The notes under the pieces were generated by a model. It worked only from the letters and a program-made list of their open reading frames with translations. It searched no databases and had not been told where the DNA came from. A stretch of DNA of 64,000 nt. Source: Niebla homalea (lineage: Eukaryota; Ascomycota; Lecanoromycetes; Lecanorales; Ramalinaceae). The position numbers were made by a program, and so were the translations under genes. The number at the start of each line of letters is the position of its first letter. Position 1 is the first letter of the stretch. Location: the NCBI GenBank assembly GCA_019925105.1, contig JAHGAU010000024.1:806001-870000 (forward strand), written 5' to 3'. Of the stretch, positions 54,251 to 64,000 are shown piece after piece.

Positions 54251-56002
54251 ATGCCGCCATCCAGCTGGTGTCCTATCTATGAGCTTCTGACTCGACATGG
54301 AGTCGACAGCGATGTAGCCAGGAGCAATGCGACAAATGATCTTGAATATTGGGAGCTCAAAGAAATTACAACTATTCTGGAGAGAATCAGGAGGCCCTTA
54401 CGCGACTATTCCTACTTTCGCCATTCTGCCAGCAATGAGCCCAACCCAGGTCCTAGGCCGTGGCGCTCAGGGCCGCCTCCAGCAAGCTGGATTTCCCCCC
54501 CACAAGTATTGATAGAGCAATCTGCACGCGATGAGATCGCCTTATGCGTCAACAAGCATGGTCAATGGGCTCTCAAGCGTACTGGCTACCTGGCTCTGTC
54601 TCATGTTTGGGTGGAAGGCCTTCAACGAGACAAAGCTCATCAAGGTCTAAGTAGCCAAAAGGTGGATGCCATCTTCGCATTGCTGCAATCGCGGGATGTG
54701 CAAGCCGAATGGGTGTGGACAGACGTACTCGTCATCCCTGGCGGCGGTACTCCACATAATGAAATGCTTACCACCGACATCATCAACACAATGCCACAAA
54801 TATATTCCCGTGCAGATACCGTCATTATAATCGATGCCCTGGTTCTGCAGCTGCACGCTCGGAATCATATTGATGTAGCCGTAGCACTGGCCTGCGGCAA
54901 ATGGGCCACTCGCGTCTGGACTTTTCAAGAGATTATGCTGGCAAACAGTGCCCAGATCCTAACAGCAACTTCTTCTTTCGACTACGGCTCTGTAGTGGCT
55001 ACCATCGAAAGCGCACAAGAGCAAGACTACTCTAAATACCACCACCTTTGGTTGCGCCTTCGAAGCATGATGAAAGACGATGCGAATGGACTGTCCATCC
55101 CTGACCTTATCATGACTTGTGGTACTAGAAAGTCTGGAATGGACATTGACTATGCCAGGGCCTTCTTCCCAGTCCTGGATCTGAAGTGGGAGGCTGGTAT
55201 GACAAGAGAACAAGGCATGCAGAGGATCTATACCTCGTATAAGCACCACTCTAGTAGAATAGCCTGCTTCTATGGAGCTCCTCGCCTAAGTATCATGCCC
55301 GCCTGGGCGCCTTTGACATTTAGCAACCTCGAGGGCTTTGTGACTATGCCGATGGAGTGGGAGGACCGTGGACTTCGCGGTGAGTGGTATGCGGTCAGGA
55401 TTCAAAAGACGGTCAAAACTTTTGTCAATGCGGCAAGGTTCGTGTTTGAACTCATAATGGACTGCACCGGCGACACCCCTCTACAATTTGCTTGCGCTCC
55501 AAATGAACGCAAAGAGGTTATACAGGCTTTCCAGGCCGCAATAGAGCGCGGAAGTTCTTACGTACTCACGGCCGAACCTTCCTCAGACATGGTCGACCGA
55601 AAGTGGGCAAGAATAGGTATGCTGGTCGAGCGCGCTGAAGTAAACGAAGGAGATGGTTTCGAGGCAGCGGTTTACTGTGCAGCCGTGGTAATATCGAGAA
55701 GTCAGCTTGAAGAATCAAAGGAGAACATACTTCTTCGCCACTGGAGCCCCATGGTAGAAGACGATCTGTACAATCAAGTAAAGTACGTACTGTATACGCA
55801 GGGCATGGAGAGCCAGCCATCGATCTCGCAACAACATGAGGGTCAAAGTACGCATGTAATGCAAGAGTCCACAGGTGACCTTGCTCCTGCGACTGATATC
55901 ACGAGTCTGCGTTCCTGCTCACTAGCGCCACCACTACCACCTCGACGGCCCAGTCAGTCCAGCCCATCGCCACTGCCTGCTCGCCCCAAAAGGCACGATT
56001 GA
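54251..56002 (+). CDS. HET-domain protein
   Basis: Single open frame of 583 residues from an ATG (MPPSSWCPIYELL). HET blocks: YLALSHVWVEGLQRDK, EWVWTDVLVIPGG, INTMPQIYSRADTVIIIDA and WATRVWTFQEIMLAN. The Gly-Glu usually following SHVWG is Val-Glu here. The middle part contains ARAFFPVLDLKWEAG and REQGMQRIY, shared with the neighbouring paralogue. After these the protein continues with a region found only in this copy (ACFYGAPRLSIMPAWAP onward). It ends in a proline-rich tail with PPLPPRRPSQ, which resembles a class II SH3-binding site. Role by family: non-self recognition or cell-death control; specificity unknown. Confidence 0.78.
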   Translation: MPPSSWCPIYELLTRHGVDSDVARSNATNDLEYWELKEITTILERIRRPLRDYSYFRHSASNEPNPGPRPWRSGPPPASWISPPQVLIEQSARDEIALCVNKHGQWALKRTGYLALSHVWVEGLQRDKAHQGLSSQKVDAIFALLQSRDVQAEWVWTDVLVIPGGGTPHNEMLTTDIINTMPQIYSRADTVIIIDALVLQLHARNHIDVAVALACGKWATRVWTFQEIMLANSAQILTATSSFDYGSVVATIESAQEQDYSKYHHLWLRLRSMMKDDANGLSIPDLIMTCGTRKSGMDIDYARAFFPVLDLKWEAGMTREQGMQRIYTSYKHHSSRIACFYGAPRLSIMPAWAPLTFSNLEGFVTMPMEWEDRGLRGEWYAVRIQKTVKTFVNAARFVFELIMDCTGDTPLQFACAPNERKEVIQAFQAAIERGSSYVLTAEPSSDMVDRKWARIGMLVERAEVNEGDGFEAAVYCAAVVISRSQLEESKENILLRHWSPMVEDDLYNQVKYVLYTQGMESQPSISQQHEGQSTHVMQESTGDLAPATDITSLRSCSLAPPLPPRRPSQSSPSPLPARPKRHD

Positions 56003-56991
56003 GATATGGCGAAAATGAGACACTGCACTACTCCTAAAAACAGTTTGGCTTCCCATGGTAGCGGACTTCACACGCCTGACGTTCGGTGGAACAGCAAGCT
56101 ACCCGCCCTTGGGGTAAGCTCTTGAAAGGATCACCGCTCAGATGATTGACTCTATCTTAGGAGGTTTCATTGACTTCTTCCGCCAAGAATTTTGACTCTT
56201 CGCTGAAATCTTCGCCATGCAATGTCTGCGCCAATGTCCGTAGGTAGGATGATTAGGCTGGTGAAAGGGTCCTGCTCGCTCTGGTCGTGCTCCAGCAAAG
56301 TATATAATATTAAGGTGTACGCTGTCTGGACCATTGTCTTCTCACTTCGACCCATTTAACGATGCGGCAAGTCAAGGCTCATGATGCGTTCATAGCAATA
56401 GTTGCCATGCGGTCAACACACGTGCACAATTTTGAATGCCCCCTATCAGTTTACCCAGCGATTCGTGAACAGTAACAACAGCGGCAGCGACCATGTCGCG
56501 ATCGCAGAGGTCGCAAGGCTTCTTTGTGTTGAGAGCATGGAACCGCAGAAATCAATACGAGCCTTGAGGCAAGGCCTTTGAGACCTATCAAGAGGAATGG
56601 ATCCCTATTGTATCAGCGTTATTGAGTGGGCAGTACTAGCCTTAGCTGCAGCATAAGCACGCATCTTTCTGACCATGTTACGAGTATTGGAAGCGACTTC
56701 GCAATGAGTGGAGTTCGCGCCCTGCCCAGCAGCCACGCGGAGGTTACTACTTGGTATTCCCCCCGGAAGAGAAGCGGAAGCAATGACTGGCGGCAAGATC
56801 GTATCGCTTATATCAGTACAGAATACAAAGACATTCAACCTCAAACAACTTGAAATGATTCACAGCTCCTTAAGTGTCTTTGGGGTGGTTACATAAGACC
56901 TCGACTTGGCTCTGTGAATTGTTCTGGGAAGCGCAGCAATCTTTTGGACCGTGGAAGCTTGGTCGAAGAGCATTCAAGCACTTTGCCAGTA
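56003..56991. other. intergenic, no gene seen
   Basis: About 990 bp upstream of the putative secreted orphan. Short frames only. The frame of that gene is open upstream to 56914 but lacks features. Confidence 0.4.
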
Positions 56992-58170
56992 ATGTATGGA
57001 CTGTATTATATGACCTGGGCCGCCGCCCTCTCGCCATCTCAAGCATTGACAGTTGCTGGCAATCCCGCTCTCATAGGCTCAACCAACGCGGCAGCACCAG
57101 GAGACATGATGACAAGCTCATCTAAGAGCGGATCCCCCCTTGTCAGCAGCAATACGTCCCTACAAGTCAATCAATTCAATTATCACCTGGACCAGCAGAA
57201 GCCACTCTGTGAGACTGCAACCTACATTAATGTCATTGACGTGATGGCATATCTTGCGCTGAGGCCCTCAGCAGAGCTTGAAGATAATTTAGCGCACCAG
57301 GAGAGCGGCCGAGTGTACGGCGAAGTCATTATCACCATCTACGGCCAAACCCCAACGTTCAAATTTGTCAGGAGAGATGCACTGAATGGACTCTTTGCTT
57401 CTCTTCAGAGACTTGGCGGCCAAGTTCCAAGCGAAAAGTTCTACGCGTTGGTCCAGGAGACAATAGGACCCGATGGCACTTTATTAATGACGCTCAAGAT
57501 CGATCCTGCCGAGCCGCTGTCAATGACCCAGGCCACGCTCCCTCTTACGCAGAGATCAAATATAACGGATGCAGATGGCCTGTGCAACGAGTCCCTTGCA
57601 ACAGCTACCCCAGAAGGCTCACAGAATCCCGACGTAACGGAATCTGCAGTGTCGGCCCCCAGCATCACCGATATTGACACCGTCTTACAGTCTTCAAGCA
57701 GCGCTGCCTCCGCGAACAGTTCAAATGGCGCTAATGACGGCTGGTTCAGTTGGCCCGACCCAAATGTGCGCAATCTCCAATTTCGGTGTCGCTTCCTGGG
57801 CGGTCCCGAAATCAGCTGGTATGAGGCGTACATGCCCTTCGCCCGTAGCGTATCGTCTGTAATCTACCGCTACGAGAAGGGCCCTGGAAACCCAGCTCAG
57901 GCTTTGGACGCGTACATAAAGGACATGCGTATTCGTATTAGGGTAGGGGGGTACCCGAGCGGGAAGGAGCCTAATGCAGCTTTCACCAACAAGCTGGCCA
58001 TCCTCTCTCTGCGGAGGGTGCCGAGGATCTTTGCTGAGAAGCGAACTTGGAAGGGAATCCAGGTTCAGGTGGTGGTAGAGGGGAATCCGGTCGGGGTCAT
58101 GGTGTTGGTGAAAGACATGCCCGCTTCCATTACGAATGCTGCAAGTCAGGGATCGGTTGACGTGACGTGA
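56992..58170 (+). CDS. putative secreted protein of unknown family
   Basis: I start at the ATG at 56992 because it is followed at once by a signal-peptide-like stretch (MYGLYYMTWAAALSPSQALT); the open frame begins 26 codons earlier with polar residues. The mature protein would be about 370 residues, Ser/Ala/Thr-rich, with few cysteines, and with a hydrophilic linker in the middle (SSSSAASANSSNGAND). Two ordered-looking halves can be seen: one around YINVIDVMAYLALRPSAELE and VYGEVIITIYG, the other around WYEAYMPFARSVSSVIYRYE and GIQVQVVVEGNPVGVMVLVK. No known domain is recognised. It lies next to the HET pair in the accessory part of the window. It could be a cell-surface or effector-type protein; this is inference from the signal peptide only. 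Confidence 0.6.
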   Translation: MYGLYYMTWAAALSPSQALTVAGNPALIGSTNAAAPGDMMTSSSKSGSPLVSSNTSLQVNQFNYHLDQQKPLCETATYINVIDVMAYLALRPSAELEDNLAHQESGRVYGEVIITIYGQTPTFKFVRRDALNGLFASLQRLGGQVPSEKFYALVQETIGPDGTLLMTLKIDPAEPLSMTQATLPLTQRSNITDADGLCNESLATATPEGSQNPDVTESAVSAPSITDIDTVLQSSSSAASANSSNGANDGWFSWPDPNVRNLQFRCRFLGGPEISWYEAYMPFARSVSSVIYRYEKGPGNPAQALDAYIKDMRIRIRVGGYPSGKEPNAAFTNKLAILSLRRVPRIFAEKRTWKGIQVQVVVEGNPVGVMVLVKDMPASITNAASQGSVDVT

Positions 58171-59116
58171 CGGACAAGAGTGTACGCATTCGTAGCACGA
58201 ATCTATATGGAATCCCTGCGTCAAAATTTCGGCACTGGAGATGTGTCTGCAGCCAGCCCCACCGAATAAGACCTTGAGCCTTAACTAGAGACTAGATAAC
58301 TGCATGGCGATCAACCGTATCATTCAATCCACATCCATCCATCCAATCCCTGACACCCCGTCACTGATTGCCTGTATTCGTTGCAATATTGGTCATGTCG
58401 AGTCAAGCCCGCATTGATAGCCAACAGGTTCCCAACAACTTCAGTCTCCGCCCAGAAAAACGAACTGTTTTAAAAACACTCAACTTCCCTTCTTCTTCTT
58501 CTTCCACAACTCCCTCATCCTAGCTTTGAAGAATGAATGAATGAACATGGTGCTCCAAACCCTCACAGGCACACCAAAACATGCTTCTTCATACCATCTA
58601 GTGATGTCCCATAGAAAATGATTCGTGATAGCTGGGGGGGAGAAGGAAGGGGGGGGCGTGGGCCTGCAACACTCAGTTACTGACTCTCAAGGGGCATCGC
58701 TGGTAACGAGGTTGCACATCATGCTGCAAAATTTCGTGTAGTTCTTCAGGAGGCGTGGGGATGGGGATGGCTGAATGTAGTAGGGAGGTAGGGAGACGAC
58801 GGATTTGGGTTGGACGGCTCGAATATCATCATCCGTGCGGTGTGGTGCGGTGGCTTACAGGGAGATGGTAGGTCAAGGGAGAAGCGAAGGGGTGCTCGCT
58901 TGCAATGGAATGTTTGGGCTTTTGTGCATCCGATACTGCAAGCGAATTGGTGGTCGAGGTCTGATTGGATCGGTGATATTTATATACGATGTGGATGCAT
59001 GTTTCTATGGATAGACAATTAGGTCATTCATTCTCAGGCGTAGTGTATGAGTCTCCCCAAACTTATGTACCACTACAGCGATTTATGACTTGTAAAGATT
59101 TCCCTGTCCGAAGCTT
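58171..59116. other. convergent intergenic region
   Basis: 3' ends of the orphan gene (plus) and ERG10 (minus). It contains a TTC microsatellite near 58490-58505 and a G-rich patch near 58635-58660. Short frames at 58800-59020 are not convincing. Confidence 0.4.
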
Positions 59117-60707
<1,591 letters not shown>

Positions 60708-61238
60708 ATAGTCAGAATATGGATTGACGGCAAAGCGAGATTTCGGCTCAAGTCGGTGAACCAGACTTCTTTGGACAGTATCAAATTCAGAGGCCGTCCC
60801 CCCTCTAATCCGTACGGAATGACGCCAACAGAGAGCTTCTTGCGCTACCTAGTTAGTAGTGGACGCTAAGATAGAGATTTGGGTCGACTCTCACGATTCC
60901 CACTTCAAAACTGTCCCTAACCACCCCAACGACCTTCAAAAGATCCAAAAATAGTCACTGACAGTGTTCAATATCTGAACAATATGGTGTGAAGTTTGAG
61001 AGCTTCCTGTGCCTGCTATTGTATAATTGCGGTGGTGGTGGGTCAATCGGCGACGGTTTTTATCCCCGAGTATCCCCGACCCAACCCTCGGTCAAAATAA
61101 GGTAATCTATCATATCTCTTGGCAAAGATTTTTGGCTTTCGTTCTCTCGCATTCGCTGATTGAGGCGAGGATCTGTGATATTCTGACAGAACCCCATCTT
61201 TCACCAAGATTCGAGGAGTCGAAGCCTTGTCAGCCAAT
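60708..61238. promoter_or_regulatory. divergent promoter, ERG10 / SNU114
   Basis: 531 bp between opposite start codons. It should contain both promoters. No motif can be named with confidence and no RNA gene is seen. Confidence 0.5.
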
Positions 61239-64000
61239 ATGGATGATCTCTACGATGAGTGAGTCGCGTTCTGAGGCAAATACTTGTACTTGACTGATCT
61301 CCATCATAGATTTGGCAACTTCATTGGTGAGCCTGAGGAATCCTCAGAGGAGGAGCAACAGGGACCCGCAACCGGCGCAAATTATCTCGATGACGATGAT
61401 GACGACGAAGATGTCGCGCCTAATGATCAGGCGCTTATGGAGGTCGACGAAGAAGGGCCCTCCAACGCCGTCGTCCTGCACGAGGACAAGCAATACTATC
61501 CCACCGCAGCCCAGACGTACGGGCCTGATGTCGAGACCATGGTGCAGGAGGAAGATGCGCAACCTCTATCGCAGCCTATCATTGCACCTGTCGTCCAGAA
61601 GAAATTTGCCATACAAGAAGCCGATCTACCGCCCGTGCATTTCGCCCGTGATTTCATGACCGACATGATGAATTTTCCGGAACAGATACGGAACATTGCG
61701 CTTGTGGGACATCTTCATCATGGCAAAACGGCCCTGATGGACATGCTGGTCATGTTGACGCATGACATAAGCGAAAGACTGGAAAAGAAGACGGGCAGAA
61801 AGAGGGATGAACAGTTGAGATATACAGACTGTCATTTATTGGAGAGAGAGCGAGGTCTGTCAATCAAGTCCGCGCCAATGAGCATGATCCTGCAAGGCAC
61901 AAGAGGCAAATCACATCTGTTCAATATACTCGACACCCCAGGACATGTCAATTTTGTGGACGAGGTTGCTGCTTCATTACGTCTGGTAGATGGGATTGTG
62001 CTGGTCGTTGATGTTGTCGAAGGAGTCCAGATCAATACTGAACAAATCATCAGATATGCTGTTTTGGAAGATCTACCAATCACTTTGATAGTGAACAAGG
62101 TGGACAGGCTGATATTAGAGCTCAAGTTACCGCCAACAGACGCATACTTCAAGCTGAAGCATGTTATCGAAGAAGTCAACACTGTCATTGAAAACACTAT
62201 CCCCGGTCAAGGTGAGAAGAGACGGCTGAGTCCTGAGAAAGGTAATGTGGCTTTTGCATGTAGCAGCATGCAGTGGATCTTCACCCTGCCTTCTTTTGCG
62301 AAAATGTACGCCGACAATTACCCCGATGTGAATGCAAAGGACTTTGCGGTAAGGTTATGGGGAGACATCTTTTTCAACCCGAAGAAGAGATCTTTCACCA
62401 GAAAGGGCATGGAAGAGAGGTCGAAACGGACCTTCGTAAATTTCGTTCTGGAGCCAATTTACAAGCTGTATTCGCATACCATCAGTGAGAGCCCAGAAGA
62501 CCTCAAAGACACTCTGGCCACATTGGGAATCCATCTCAAACCCAAGCAGTTGAGGGCAAATGCAAAGGAGCTCTTGCAGCTGGTCTGCGAGCAATTCTTC
62601 GGAGGAGCCGAAGGGTTGGTTGACATGGTTGTTGAGCACGTTCCCTCGCCGCTAGAAGGCGCAAAGCAGAAAGTCGATCGCTATTACACTGGGCCGACCG
62701 ATACCAAAGTCGCTACAGCGATCGAAAAATGCGACCAAGACGGCCCATTGATTGTTCAGATCGCTAAGCTCTACAACACTCCCGATGCTTCTAACTTCTA
62801 CTCATTTGGGAGGGTCATGAGCGGCATCGCCAAAGCAGGCCAACAGGTCCGTGTTCTTGGGGAGAACTACACCATTGATGACGAAGAAGACATGACTCTA
62901 TCGACAATACAAGACACCTGGATAGCAGAATCAAGATACAACATACCTACAACTGGCGTGCCAGCTGGCAACTGGGTATTACTCAGTGGTATCGACAATT
63001 CTATCGTAAAGACGGCCACTTTGGTGCCTCCAAAATTAGAAGATGATGAAGACGCCTATATTTTCAAACCGATCAAACACTTTACGGACTCTGTTTTCAA
63101 GATAGCAGTTGAACCAATCAACCCTTCAGAACTCCCGAAAATGCTTGATGGTTTGAGAAAGGTTAATAAAAGCTATCCACTCATCACGACCAAGGTCGAA
63201 GAATCTGGAGAGCACGTCGTACTTGGCACGGGCGAGTTGTACATGGATTGCGTGCTGCACGATCTACGTCGACTCTACTCAGAGATGGAACTTAAAGTGT
63301 CTGATCCCGTCACGCGCTTCTGCGAAACTGTGGTCGAGCAGTCCGCCATTATGTGCTACGCTATAACGCCAAATAAGAAGAACAAAATTACCATGATGGC
63401 TGAGCCACTTGATGATGGTATTGCCGAAGACATTGAGAGCGGCACTGTCAATATCAAGGATCCCATACGTAAGGTCGGACAGTTTTTCGAAGAAAAATAC
63501 GACTGGGACAAGCTGGCCTCGCGGAATATTTGGGCTTTCGGACCTGAGGAGATGGGACCAAACATTTTGCAAAATGATACTTTACCATCACAAGTGGACA
63601 AGAAGCTTCTAAACAGCGTTCGAGAAGGTATCCGGCAAGGTTTCAGCTGGGGCACACGGGAGGGCCCACTATGCGAAGAGCGTGAGTCCATCCTTAGCCG
63701 CCCTTTCTTTCACAAACTAATACGACTCACAGCGATACGCAATACCCGCTTCAAGTTGACCGCCCTTGACCTCGCCCCCGATGCCATTTCTCGCGGCTCC
63801 GGCCAAATCATCCCCACCACCCGTCGCACCCTCTACTCCTCCTTCCTGACCGCCTCTCCTCGTCTCCTGGAACCCATGTACACCGCCGCCATCACCTCCC
63901 CCGCCGACTCCATCTCCGCACTCTACACCATCCTCTCCAAACGGCGCGGCCACGTCCTCTCGGACGGTCCCATTGCCGGAACCCCGCTCTACACCCTCCG
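61239..64000 (+). CDS. SNU114: U5 snRNP GTPase Snu114 (EFTUD2), cut by window end
   Basis: EF-2-like GTPase that controls Brr2 during spliceosome activation and disassembly. Exons 61239-61258, 61310-63682 and 63733 to the right edge, so the C-terminal domain is incomplete. The start MDDLYDEFGNFIGEP is that of the family, followed by the usual acidic N-terminus. G motifs: GHLHHGKT (G1), DTPGHVNFVDE (G3) and NKVD (G4). Domain-specific blocks include RDEQLRYTDCHLLERERG and FYSFGRVMSG. The last junction gives GPLCEE/PIRNTRFKL, the conserved family sequence, and domain IV follows with RGSGQIIPTTRRTLYSSFL. The first coding exon is only 20 nt. Unspliced reading across the last intron also stays open, which could mislead gene finders. 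Codon use becomes sharply C-ending from 63733 onward. Confidence 0.95.

Overview
The window is nuclear DNA of a filamentous ascomycete (Pezizomycotina). Almost every gene is recognisable only after removing short GT-AG introns, mostly 45-75 nt with CTGAC/CTAAC-like branch sites. It also holds an XP-rich Zn2Cys6 regulator, HET-domain genes and fungus-specific families. I cannot place the class. No prokaryotic, viral or plasmid features are seen.

Layout: a CDP-alcohol phosphotransferase (363-2052, minus) with a 463-bp MITE (perfect 53-bp inverted repeats, TA target site) just upstream; a protein kinase (3606-6051, minus); a CorA-like membrane protein (6502-8305, minus) with an unclear 5' end; CIA2 (10600-11241, minus); a Zn2Cys6 regulator (14175-17056, plus); the Sm-G gene split into five tiny exons (17745-18789, minus); an F-box protein (19784-20848, minus) divergent from NTR2 (21059-22429, plus); ERO1 (22929-24839, plus) tail-to-tail with a GT90 glycosyltransferase (25086-28712, minus), which is head-to-head with KRE33/NAT10 (28774-32123, plus). 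A tRNA-like Pol III element follows at 32396-32552, then a 4-kb gene-poor stretch, a small putative mitochondrial protein, a GPALPP-motif protein, an LMBR1-type transporter divergent from CFT1 (41340-46522, plus, with a frame break), an uncharacterised conserved protein, a RING-H2 protein divergent from a PPIH-type cyclophilin, a divergent pair of HET-domain paralogues (52731-56002), a putative secreted orphan, ERG10 thiolase (59117-60707, minus) and, divergent from it, SNU114, which runs off the right edge.

Most genes are housekeeping. RNA metabolism is over-represented: Sm-G, NTR2, PPIH and SNU114 are spliceosomal, CFT1 makes mRNA 3' ends and KRE33 acetylates rRNA/tRNA. The accessory content is the MITE, the tRNA-like element, the HET pair, the secreted orphan and several gene-poor gaps. 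I found no convincing new multi-gene system. The most useful anomalies are the CFT1 frame break, the recurrent C-to-G composition switch toward the 3' ends of GC-rich genes, the HET pair with one shortened member, and the possible coding overlap at the GT90/KRE33 head-to-head junction. All exon boundaries were inferred by eye from splice motifs and family conservation.
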